DNA from: Pseudarthrobacter oxydans
Lineage (GTDB): Bacteria > Actinomycetota > Actinomycetes > Actinomycetales > Micrococcaceae
Length of the DNA: 64,000 nucleotides
NCBI RefSeq assembly: GCF_030812335.1
Contig: NZ_JAUSSN010000007.1
Location: 124,001 to 188,000, forward strand
Direction: 5' to 3'
The notes under the pieces are model-generated. The model worked only from the letters and a program-made list of their open reading frames with translations. It was not told where the DNA came from and did not search any database. The position numbers and the translations under genes were made by a program. Below are positions 57,362 to 64,000 of this stretch, one piece after another; within the stretch, counting starts at the first letter, position 1; the number at the start of each line of letters is the position of its first letter.

Positions 57362-57777
57362 GGTATTGCGTCGTCGGTCTCCGAGAAGGCCGTTTCCTTT
57401 TCGGCGAGGTACTCGTTCCAGGCCTGGGCGTCCCAAATCTCAGCGCGGGTTCCTGCACCAATAACGGCGAGTTCCCTGCCGAGCCCTGCGTACTCCCGGA
57501 GCGCCGGCGGAATCGTCACGCGCCCCTGCTTGTCAGGTACCTCGTCGGAGGCTCCAGAGAGGAAAACACGGATGTAGTCACGAGCCTGCTTGCTGGAGAT
57601 TGGGGCCTCCCGCATTTGCTCGTGAACCCGGCCGAATTCCGCCTCACTGAAGACGTAGATGCAGCGTTCCTGGCCCCTTGTGAGGACCAGTCCCCCGGCA
57701 AGCTCCTCACGGAACTTCGCGGGAAGGATGATTCGACCCTTTTCGTCCAGACGCGGCGAATGTGTGCCGAGAAACAC
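57349..57777 (-). CDS. mraZ: Transcriptional regulator MraZ
   Basis: 142 residues with two AbrB-like SpoVT domains: [25 protein letters not shown] and [24 protein letters not shown], each with the conserved DxKGR/DxQGR turn. It forms a ring and binds repeats in its own promoter to control the dcw cluster. I chose GTG at 57777 (MFLGT), the family start; the open frame to 57828 adds 17 untypical residues. Confidence 0.96.
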   Translation of the reverse strand: MFLGTHSPRLDEKGRIILPAKFREELAGGLVLTRGQERCIYVFSEAEFGRVHEQMREAPISSKQARDYIRVFLSGASDEVPDKQGRVTIPPALREYAGLGRELAVIGAGTRAEIWDAQAWNEYLAEKETAFSETDDAIPGIL

Positions 57778-57842
57778 GGCCCACCGCCTGTCTGATCGTA
57801 GGAAGCCCAACGTCCCCTGTGCTGCCACTACCCTCTTACGTC

Positions 57843-57874
57843 CTCCACATTACTCCACATCCCTCCCCAGTCAA
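57843..57874 (-). promoter_or_regulatory. mraZ promoter with MraZ-type repeats
   Basis: On the minus strand, TGGGGAG (57869-57863), TGTGGAG (57859-57853) and TGTGGAG (57849-57843) are spaced by exactly 10 bases, as in known MraZ boxes. They overlap a promoter with -35 TTGACT (57874-57869) and -10 TAATGT (57852-57847), spacer 16 bases. Confidence 0.65.
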
Positions 57875-58065
57875 CGACACGCCGAACGATTCGGTGTCAA
57901 TTCGTGGGGCGATGGCCTCTTTCTTCTCCGTAATGGCTGGGAATCGGGGCCGGTGGGGCGCAGTGGAGGGTAAGTGGAGGGAATCTGCCGGACGGAGCCG
58001 CGGCATCCGGCGCGCACCGCCGCTCCTGGCCCTGTCCGGGCATGACTAACCCGGGTTAACGACAA
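57875..58065. other. Region upstream of mraZ without a gene
   Basis: No coding frame is convincing. Two copies of AGTGGAGGG on the plus strand (57962 and 57973) echo the MraZ repeats in the opposite direction. A 12-bp palindrome TAACCCGGGTTA lies at 58047-58058. Confidence 0.5.
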
Positions 58066-58087
58066 AAGACCCGCCGGGGCGGGTCTT
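58066..58087 (-). terminator. Rho-independent terminator for the DUF3040 gene
   Basis: A 10-bp stem AAGACCCGCC/GGCGGGTCTT (58066-58075 with 58078-58087). On the minus strand TTTTGTC follows. Lies 72 bases past the DUF3040 stop. Confidence 0.8.
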
Positions 58088-58159
58088 CTATGCCACCTAG
58101 GGTTTCCCTGTGGTGGAAAGTGGAGAACGGACTGGAGGTTCGGTGAACCGGGCCGGGGC

Positions 58160-58534
58160 TTAGGGTTCCCCGCGGTGCCTCTCGTCCCAGCGTTCCTCAA
58201 GATTGCTCATGAACGAACTCCTGGGCTTCCCGGACTTCCGGGCCGCACCAGAGGCTTTGGCCTTGCCGGCAGCAGCACCGCGCATGGTGGCGTAGTAGAC
58301 ACCGGCCCCCATGACCACAAAGCCTAAGACTCCAACGAAGATGTTTTGGATCGTCACGCCAAAGAGCAGGAGCACGACGCCGGCCAATGTGGCCAGGACG
58401 CCGATCACCAAATGGCGGGTTGACCATGAACGTCCCGCGTCCGAGCCCATCGAGCTGGCGAACTTTGGGTCGTCCTCATGCAGCTGCTTCTCAAGTTGCT
58501 CCAGCAACTTCTGTTCGTGCTCCGAGAGCGGCAT
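58160..58534 (-). CDS. DUF3040 family membrane protein
   Basis: 124 residues. MPLSEHEQKLLEQLEKQLHEDDPKFAS is the DUF3040 signature of actinobacteria; two membrane segments follow (about residues 41-60 and 66-84), then a basic tail. AAGGAGG precedes the ATG at 58534; the longer frame to 58870 is noncoding read-through. It regularly lies upstream of mraZ in actinobacteria. Function unknown. Confidence 0.92.
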   Translation of the reverse strand: MPLSEHEQKLLEQLEKQLHEDDPKFASSMGSDAGRSWSTRHLVIGVLATLAGVVLLLFGVTIQNIFVGVLGFVVMGAGVYYATMRGAAAGKAKASGAARKSGKPRSSFMSNLEERWDERHRGEP

Positions 58535-58811
58535 CACGACCTCCTTAAATCGGCCGACGTCCAGACTGACGCGGCCAGTGTCCCTAAACCCACAACGTGC
58601 GGGATCCCCGCGTGGTTCCCAATCGCCGCCGTTGTTCGAATGGGGTTCTCCACGACCCCTTCCGGGGTGTTCAGCTGGTCCTGCATTAGTCCGAACGCTC
58701 ATTCCAGTCGTTCCAAACTTACGTATAAATAAGGATAGTTTGTCGCGCCCTGTTCTGAAAGATGCCAAACGTCCCCTTGACTTCAAGAAGTGCGTGATTG
58801 ACAACCCGGGA

Positions 58812-60074
58812 TCAGCCTGAATTGCTCCCGGGGTCCAGGAGCCTGGCCGGAAGCACGGATTTCGTGCCAAATTTCCTGGTCACCTGGTCCAGGACCTGCT
58901 CCGCGGCGCGCCAGTTGTCGTCCCGGCGGTCAAGGCTGAGCTGAAGGGGCGCTTGCGCGGCCTCTTCGAGCTGTTCAGCGCGGATGCCCACGAGCCGCAC
59001 GGTCATGGGGCGGTCACCGACCGACTCCAGGAGCTGGACGGCGACAGCGTACAGCAGTTGGGCGCTGTCGATCGGGGTGCTGACAGTGCGGCTGCGGGTG
59101 ATCGTGGAGAAGTCCGCATAGCGCAGCTTGAGGGCCACGGTACGGGCATGCATGCCGGCACCGCGGAGCCGCTCCGCCGTGCGGTGCGACAGGCGAAGCA
59201 GTTCCCGGTGCAGCAGGGCCTCGTCGGCAGTGTCCACCGCGAAGGTCTCTTCCGCGCCAATGCTTTTCTCGAGCCGGACGGGGGTCACCGGGCGGGGGTC
59301 AATTCCCCACGACAGCCGGTAAACGTGTTCCCCGGAAGCACCGAGCACCTTCCGGAGGGACGGGAGCGGGGAGGCCGCGACGTCGGCGACGGTGCGGATG
59401 CCCATCCGGGACAGCACCTCCACCGTTTTGGCGCCGACGCCCCAGAGGGCACTGACCGGAAGGCTGTGCAGGTACGGGACGGTCTCCTCCGGACCGATGA
59501 GCAGCAGCCCGTTGGGTTTGCACCGGGTGGAGGCAATCTTCGCCACGAACTTGCTGGCGGCTATCCCCACGGACGCGGTGATGCCCAGTTCACTGCGGAC
59601 CCGGGTGCGGATGAGTTCGCCGATCGCGCGGGGCGGGCCCAGCCGGCGGATCGCTCCCCCGACGTCGAGGAAGGCCTCGTCTACGCTGAGCGGCTCCACC
59701 AGTTCGGTGATGGACCCGAAAATCTCCATAATCTGGCCGGAGACCTCGTAGTACAGCTTGTGCCGGGGCTCGATGACGACGGCAGAGGGACACATCCGCA
59801 TGGCCACCACCATCGGCATGGCGGATTTGACGCCGAATTTCCGGGCTTCGTAGGAGGCGGAGAGCACGACGGACCGGTCCGCGGGGTAGCCCACGATGAC
59901 GGGCCTGCCCACGAGCGCCGGACGGCTGCGCAGCTCCACGGACACAAAGAACGCGTCCATGTCGACGTGCATGATGCTGCTCCGCCGGAGCTCCCGCATT
60001 TCCGCTTCGCTGGGCCGCCTGGCTGCGCCCTGGGGAGACTGCTCCCGCTGCTGTTTATCCTCGTCCGCCCCCAC
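58812..60074 (-). CDS. dinB: DNA polymerase IV (Y family) DinB
   Basis: 420 residues. SIMHVDMDAFFVSVELR holds the catalytic Asp pair, YEARKFGVKSAMPM and EPLSVDEAFLDVG the palm, and GIAASKFVAKIASTRCKPNG the thumb start. A little-finger domain follows. It copies past lesions. There is no beta-clamp motif that I can name with certainty. Start is GTG at 60074. No LexA-like box is seen upstream. Divergent from the lipoprotein gene. Confidence 0.95.
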   Translation of the reverse strand: MGADEDKQQREQSPQGAARRPSEAEMRELRRSSIMHVDMDAFFVSVELRSRPALVGRPVIVGYPADRSVVLSASYEARKFGVKSAMPMVVAMRMCPSAVVIEPRHKLYYEVSGQIMEIFGSITELVEPLSVDEAFLDVGGAIRRLGPPRAIGELIRTRVRSELGITASVGIAASKFVAKIASTRCKPNGLLLIGPEETVPYLHSLPVSALWGVGAKTVEVLSRMGIRTVADVAASPLPSLRKVLGASGEHVYRLSWGIDPRPVTPVRLEKSIGAEETFAVDTADEALLHRELLRLSHRTAERLRGAGMHARTVALKLRYADFSTITRSRTVSTPIDSAQLLYAVAVQLLESVGDRPMTVRLVGIRAEQLEEAAQAPLQLSLDRRDDNWRAAEQVLDQVTRKFGTKSVLPARLLDPGSNSG

Positions 60075-60102
60075 AACTTCAATCCTATGCCCCGGGACTG
60101 AC

Positions 60103-60108
60103 TAAACT
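60103..60108 (+). promoter_or_regulatory. Candidate -10 TAAACT for the lipoprotein gene
   Basis: TAAACT lies 40 bases before the GTG start; a -35 at the expected place is weak. Confidence 0.35.
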
Positions 60109-60148
60109 GGAGGCTGAATCCGGCGTCAACACCAGGAGGAAAGTCCCT

Positions 60149-60682
60149 GTGAAGGTATTTGGACAGCGCAAGCGTGCCGCGGCAGCCGTTTTGGCGGCGG
60201 GCACGCTGATGGCCCTGGCGGCATGCACCCCCGCCAACCCCGGGGCCGCTGCCTCGGGCTCCTCGTTGGTCTCGGCTGCGCCGTCCGCGGCCCAGCCCAC
60301 CACGACCGCGCCGGCCAGCCCCTCCGCTGCACCCGGGACATCGGCCACCGTCGGCGCAATGGTTCCCGGGTTCCCGGAAACGCTCCTGCCGGTGATGCCC
60401 GCAGCGAAGGTCGTCTCCAGCAGCTTTGACAAGACCACGGAGCCCGCCACGGTGGCCCTCGTCGGCAGCATCTCCGCGCCGTCGGCCGAGGTGCTTGCCT
60501 TCTACACGAAGGAACTGGAAGCCCAGGGCTTCAAGGCGGTTCCGGGGGAAACTGTCGGGGCGGTACCGTCCAAGGACTTCCTCCGCGGCGAGACCGAAAC
60601 GGTCAACATTTCGGTGCTGGAAACCGCCGGGGTCTCCACCTTCACCATCGGTGCGAACGTCGCCGCCGAGTCCGTCAAGTGA
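60149..60682 (+). CDS. Secreted lipoprotein of unknown function
   Basis: 177 residues. A signal peptide with lipobox LAAC at about residue 26 (MALAAC) makes it a substrate of LspA. A Ser/Ala/Thr/Pro-rich linker (residues 28-70) leads to a compact domain of about 100 residues (VALVGSISAPSAEVLAFYTKELEAQGF). AGGAGG lies upstream of the GTG. Its TGA overlaps the polyprenyl synthase GTG by 4 bases, so they are co-translated. No family recognised. Confidence 0.85.
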   Translation: MKVFGQRKRAAAAVLAAGTLMALAACTPANPGAAASGSSLVSAAPSAAQPTTTAPASPSAAPGTSATVGAMVPGFPETLLPVMPAAKVVSSSFDKTTEPATVALVGSISAPSAEVLAFYTKELEAQGFKAVPGETVGAVPSKDFLRGETETVNISVLETAGVSTFTIGANVAAESVK

Positions 60683-61773
60683 CCCTCGCGGAGCAGCTGC
60701 GCCTGGAACAAGCGGCCTATGTGGCCGCCGTCGCCGGAAAACTCACCGATTTCCTGGCCAGCCGCCAGGCGGTGATGTCCTCGATCTCCCCGGACATCGA
60801 TCCGCTGATGGGATCCATCTCGAACCTCGTCACCGGTGGCAAGCGCCTCCGGGCACTGATGTGCTACTGGGGCTGGCGCGGCGCCGGCGGCGGAGCGGGA
60901 GCCAACGAGATCGTGACGGCGGGCTCCGCGCTGGAGCTGTTCCAGGCAGCTGCCCTGATCCACGACGACATCATTGACCGCTCTGATACCCGCAGGGGCG
61001 GCCCCAGCGTGCACCGGCGCTTCAGCGACCTGCACGAGACGCAGGGCTGGGCACTTGACAGGGAACGGTTCGGACACGCCGCCGCCATCCTGACCGGTGA
61101 CCTGTGCCTGTCGTTCAGCGAGGAGTCCTTTACCGAGATCGGGGAGAGCGCAGCCTCCGGGAGCCGGGCACGGCTGATCTTCAATCTAATGCGCGCCGAG
61201 GTCATGGCGGGCCAGTACCTCGACATCCTCGAGGAGGTTGCCGGACCCCGGCGGGACCGGGCCGGAGCAGTCAGCCGCGCCCAGTCCATCATCCGTTTCA
61301 AATCGGCCAAGTACTCCACCGAGCATCCGCTGGCCCTGGGCGGCGCCCTGGCCGGAGCCCGCGACGAGCTGCTGCGTGGCTACTCGGCCTTCGCCCTTCC
61401 GTTGGGCGAGGCCTTCCAGCTCCGCGACGACGTTCTGGGCGTCTTCGGCGATCCGGTCACCACCGGAAAGCCTGCAGGAGACGATCTGCGTGAAGGCAAG
61501 CGGACCGTGCTGATCGCCTTTGCCCTGGACCTGGCCGGCCCTGCCGAGTCCGAGTTCATCGACGCGAAACTCGGCAGCCCGGGGCTGGGCGACGCCGACG
61601 TGGATGAAATCCGCCGCATCATCGCGGACTGCGGCGCACTCCAGGCCACGGAGGTGCTGATCGAGGAATTTGGCCGGGCGGCTTTCGCTGCCCTGGATCT
61701 GCTGCCGCTGGACGAACTGCCCAAGACGGCGCTGCGGAAGCTGGCCGAGGCCACGGTCAGCCGCGCGGCCTGA
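60679..61773 (+). CDS. Polyprenyl diphosphate synthase
   Basis: 364 residues, trans-isoprenyl synthase. First Asp-rich motif DDIIDRSDTRRGG, second region FQLRDDVLGVFGDP, then GKPAGDDLREGKRT. The size and DDVLGVFGDP form match actinobacterial geranylgeranyl/longer-chain synthases (IdsA2, Rv2173). It supplies isoprenoid chains for menaquinone or carotenoids; chain length is not certain. GTG start overlaps the lipoprotein stop. Confidence 0.92.
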   Translation: MTLAEQLRLEQAAYVAAVAGKLTDFLASRQAVMSSISPDIDPLMGSISNLVTGGKRLRALMCYWGWRGAGGGAGANEIVTAGSALELFQAAALIHDDIIDRSDTRRGGPSVHRRFSDLHETQGWALDRERFGHAAAILTGDLCLSFSEESFTEIGESAASGSRARLIFNLMRAEVMAGQYLDILEEVAGPRRDRAGAVSRAQSIIRFKSAKYSTEHPLALGGALAGARDELLRGYSAFALPLGEAFQLRDDVLGVFGDPVTTGKPAGDDLREGKRTVLIAFALDLAGPAESEFIDAKLGSPGLGDADVDEIRRIIADCGALQATEVLIEEFGRAAFAALDLLPLDELPKTALRKLAEATVSRAA

Positions 61774-61798
61774 GCCGCAGCCCCGGCGGCACTCCACG

Positions 61799-61834
61799 CC
61801 GGCATTGACTCCGGCATTAACTCCGGCATTAACT
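61799..61834. repeat. 12-bp direct repeat, three copies
   Basis: CCGGCATTGACT, then two copies of CCGGCATTAACT (61799, 61811, 61823) just before the palindrome. Confidence 0.9.
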
Positions 61835-61884
61835 ACTGCAGGCCCTGCACCTCACATGTGAGGTGCAGGGCCTGCAGTAGTTAA
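61829..61884. repeat. 56-bp perfect palindrome between convergent genes
   Basis: The segment equals its own reverse complement over all 56 bases, centred between 61856 and 61857, with no loop. It is 55 bases after the polyprenyl synthase stop and 21 before the end of the convergent Rv2175c-type gene. A bidirectional terminator is plausible. Confidence 0.95.
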
Positions 61885-61905
61885 AGACCGGAGCGTACTT
61901 CGGTG

Positions 61906-62259
61906 CTACCAGGCCAAGGACTGCGCCCGGCGCCGGATTTCCGTTTTGCGCCCCTCGCGGAGGGCATCGATCGGACGGCCGCGCAGCGATTCATCCGGCG
62001 TAAACAACCAGGTAATGAGTTCCTCGTCGGAATAGCCGGCGTCCGCGAGGACCACAATCGTTCCCTTGAGGCTTTCCACGGCGTGGCCGTCCTGGATGAA
62101 GTCGGCAGGAACGCAACGGATCCGGCGTTCACCGACCCGCAGTGCCGCCAGCGCGCGCTCGTCAAGGAGGGCATGGACCTTCGTAATCGAAACGTTCAGA
62201 AGCTGTGCGACATCGGGCAGGGGCAGCCATTCGCCCACAAGGCTTTCTACATTACTCAC
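61906..62259 (-). CDS. Rv2175c family DNA-binding protein
   Basis: 117 residues. A winged/HTH segment at residues 12-45 (LPLPDVAQLLNVSITKVHALLDERALAAL) and a C-terminal domain (GTIVVLADAGYSDEELITWLFTPDESL) match Rv2175c of mycobacteria. There the protein is a substrate of the neighbouring kinase PknL; no kinase gene is next to it in this window. Targets unknown. Confidence 0.9.
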   Translation of the reverse strand: MSNVESLVGEWLPLPDVAQLLNVSITKVHALLDERALAALRVGERRIRCVPADFIQDGHAVESLKGTIVVLADAGYSDEELITWLFTPDESLRGRPIDALREGRKTEIRRRAQSLAW

Positions 62260-62312
62260 GGATCAAGATTGCCATGCCGGCGGGCTCTGCGCCTAGTCGA
62301 CGCCCGCCGATT

Positions 62313-62376
62313 AAATGCCGGCTGCCCCGGCTGCGGCTTTTTTTCAAATGCCGGCTGCCGCGGCTGCGGCTTCTTT
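62313..62376. repeat. Imperfect 33-bp direct repeat
   Basis: Two copies begin at 62313 and 62346 with AAATGCCGGCTGCC and share a GGCTGCGGCTT end followed by T-rich stretches. They lie between the divergent Rv2175c-type and LysM genes. Confidence 0.75.
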
Positions 62377-62400
62377 CCGCGGCGCCTCCCGGACCGACAC

Positions 62401-62422
62401 TCCGCAAACAGTTGTTTGCGGA
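62401..62422. promoter_or_regulatory. 22-bp dyad, possible operator
   Basis: Arms TCCGCAAACA and TGTTTGCGGA pair perfectly around GT. It is upstream of the LysM gene and of the 9-bp array. The binding protein is not known. Confidence 0.5.
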
Positions 62423-62463
62423 ATGTCAAACAGTTCTTGTGCTAATTCCCAAATCATGAGAGA

Positions 62464-62514
62464 TTCACATGGATCACATTTGTAACAGGTATAACTTGAG
62501 TCACACTGGTAACA
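62464..62514 (+). promoter_or_regulatory. Six-unit 9-bp-periodic array, MtrA-site-like
   Basis: Hexamers TTCACA, ATCACA, GTAACA, ATAACT, GTCACA and GTAACA start at 62464, 62473, 62482, 62491, 62500 and 62509, exactly 9 bases apart. Their consensus (G/A)T(C/A)ACA matches the direct repeats bound by the response regulator MtrA upstream of wall-hydrolase genes. The array ends 54 bases before the LysM start. Confidence 0.65.
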
Positions 62515-62568
62515 CCAGTATTGCCGGCCAGACCCGCAGCGTTCGCCGCTGAGAAGAGGACCTTTCCC

Positions 62569-63957
62569 ATGACGACGTCACGTTCGCCAAAGCCCGCCAC
62601 GCGGTCCAGCCTGCCGATGATTGCGGCCACGACGGCTGCCCTCCCGGCCGTCGTTCTTTCTTCACTGGCGATGGCCCAGCCGGCTGCGGCCGAATCCCGC
62701 ACCCGCGCCATCCCGGCCACCCTCGCCGCGGCCATGCAGGCACAGGCCCAGGGACAGACCGCCCGCTCGCTGGGTTCGGCGTTGATCCCTGCCAATTCGG
62801 TGCCGGCGGCTGTGCCGTCCGCGTTCCGGCCCGCCCAGGTCTCCGTCCCCGAGGAGTACACGATTGCCCGCGGTGACACGATCAGCGGAATCGCCGGCAA
62901 GTTTGGTCTGGACACCGACGCCATCCTGGAATTGAACGGGCTGCAGGCGAACACCCTGATCTACCCCGGCCAGAAGATCAGGCTCGCCGGCTCGTCCCCG
63001 GCGCCGGAGCCGGAGCCGGCGGCTCCCGCCGCCGCTGCCGCCGGCAGCGTCTACACCGTGAAGTCGGGCGACACCCTCGGCGCCATCGCAGCCCGCCACG
63101 GCGTCAAGCTCTCCGAGGTCTTCGGCTGGAACGGGCTCAACCTGGGCTCCATCATCTACCCCGGCCAGCAGATCAAGATCGGCGGCGGCGCCGCGGCACC
63201 GGCCCCGTCGGCACCCGCCCCGGCCCCGGCTGCCCCCGCCCCGGTGGCGCCGGCCGCGACACCGGCTCCGGCTCCGGCCTCGGGTTCCTACACCATCAAG
63301 TCCGGCGACACCCTCTCCGGCATCGCCGCCAGGAACGGCGTCAAGCTCGCCGACATCCTGTCCGCCAACCGCCTGACCATGTCCAGCATCATCTACCCCG
63401 GCCAGAAGCTGGCGCTAACGGGCGCGTCCCTCGCCCCGGCTGCCACTCCGCCCGCTGCCACGGTCACCCCGCTCGTCCCGAGCACCTTCCTCGGCTACAC
63501 GTATCCGGCTGCCGTCGTCAGCTCCGCCAACCAGAACAAGGCCCTGCTGAACGCCTCGCCGGTGCCCAGCCGCGAACAGATGAAGACCATCATCGCCGAC
63601 ACCGCCCGCCGCATGGGCGTCGACCCGTCACTCGCCCTGGCCTTCGCGTTCCAGGAATCCAGCTTCGACCACCGCTCGGTCTCCCCGGCCAACGCGATCG
63701 GAACCATGCAGGTCATCCCCTCCTCGGGCGAGTGGGCTTCGGACCTCGTGGGCCGCCAGCTGAACCTGTTGGACCCGTACGACAACGTCACGGCCGGCGT
63801 CGCGATCATCCGCCAGCTGATCCGCACCAGCCCGGACCAGGACAGTGCCATCGCCGGTTACTACCAGGGCCAGTACTCGGTCAGCAAATACGGCATGTAC
63901 GAGGACACCAAGCGCTACGTCGAGTCCATCAAGGCACACCAGAAGAACTTCGGCTAG
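62569..63957 (+). CDS. Secreted LysM/transglycosylase (SLT) protein
   Basis: 462 residues. A signal peptide ends near AMAQPAAAE. Three LysM domains (EEYTIARGDTISGIAGKFG, YTVKSGDTLGAIAARHG, YTIKSGDTLSGIAARNG), joined by Ala/Pro linkers, bind peptidoglycan. A C-terminal lytic transglycosylase fold has the catalytic Glu in ALAFAFQESSFDHRSVSP and GTMQVIPSSGEW. It remodels the wall outside the cell. GAGGA precedes the ATG at 62569; an in-frame TTG at 62521 is unlikely. The MtrA-like array upstream suggests control with growth and division. Confidence 0.93.
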   Translation: MTTSRSPKPATRSSLPMIAATTAALPAVVLSSLAMAQPAAAESRTRAIPATLAAAMQAQAQGQTARSLGSALIPANSVPAAVPSAFRPAQVSVPEEYTIARGDTISGIAGKFGLDTDAILELNGLQANTLIYPGQKIRLAGSSPAPEPEPAAPAAAAAGSVYTVKSGDTLGAIAARHGVKLSEVFGWNGLNLGSIIYPGQQIKIGGGAAAPAPSAPAPAPAAPAPVAPAATPAPAPASGSYTIKSGDTLSGIAARNGVKLADILSANRLTMSSIIYPGQKLALTGASLAPAATPPAATVTPLVPSTFLGYTYPAAVVSSANQNKALLNASPVPSREQMKTIIADTARRMGVDPSLALAFAFQESSFDHRSVSPANAIGTMQVIPSSGEWASDLVGRQLNLLDPYDNVTAGVAIIRQLIRTSPDQDSAIAGYYQGQYSVSKYGMYEDTKRYVESIKAHQKNFG

Positions 63958-64000
63958 GAATCCAGGGCAACAACGGCCGCGGCGCCAGCCTCCGGCCCAG

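Noticed and set aside
57778..57828. Longer MraZ from 57828
   Set aside because: The added 17 residues are not part of the family, which starts at MFLGT.
60075..60148. LexA box between dinB and the lipoprotein gene
   Set aside because: I found no TCGAAC-N4-GTTCGA-like dyad in the gap.

Overview
The window comes from a high-GC actinobacterium of the Micrococcaceae, most likely Arthrobacter or Pseudarthrobacter. This rests on codon use, many GTG/TTG starts, the division and wall gene order, and gene neighbourhoods that match the mycobacterial lipB-lipA-glnA1-glnE-glnA2-panB block and the divIVA-to-mraZ block. Nearly all of it is conserved chromosomal core. There are no tRNA or rRNA genes, insertion sequences, prophages or CRISPR arrays.

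Layout. Positions 1-7.8 kb hold a tricorn-like protease fragment, a TIGR01777 epimerase, a membrane Ser/Thr kinase interrupted by a frameshift in a G-run, an M20 dipeptidase and two APC-family amino-acid permeases, one translationally coupled to a small membrane protein. Positions 7.9-11.7 kb carry lipB-lipA, a DUF4191 protein, a DUF3817 protein and an RDD protein. Positions 11.7-21 kb are a nitrogen-assimilation block: glnA1 with a four-half-site GlnR-type box, then convergent glnA2-glnE; between them lie a self-regulated 66-aa HTH protein, an Ig-repeat surface protein, an acetyltransferase and a VOC protein. Positions 21-26.6 kb hold panB, a SHOCT membrane protein, a cysteine-free CMD protein, a metallo-hydrolase, a holin/phosphodiesterase fusion and a 55-aa protein. 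Positions 26.7-32 kb carry map (apparently leaderless), ppgK, nrdR with tandem NrdR-like boxes, hisD, a membrane protein and a flavin reductase.

From 32.1 to 57.8 kb one long minus-strand run holds dnaE, an RluA pseudouridine synthase, lspA, divIVA, yggT, sepF, a YggS-type protein, pgeF, ftsZ, ftsQ, murC, murG, ftsW, murD, mraY, murF, murE, ftsI, ftsL, rsmH and mraZ: the complete dcw cluster, many genes overlapping by 4 bases. The mraZ promoter overlaps three 10-bp-spaced repeats resembling MraZ sites. From 58 to 64 kb follow a DUF3040 protein, dinB, a lipoprotein, a polyprenyl diphosphate synthase, an Rv2175c-type DNA-binding protein and a LysM/transglycosylase exoprotein whose upstream region carries a six-unit, 9-bp-periodic array resembling MtrA sites.

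I found no obviously novel protein system. The most interesting material is regulatory DNA: the MtrA-like array, the GlnR box, the NrdR boxes, the MraZ repeats, the paired operators of the small HTH gene, and a set of unusually long perfect palindromes (17-28 bp arms), mostly between convergent genes.
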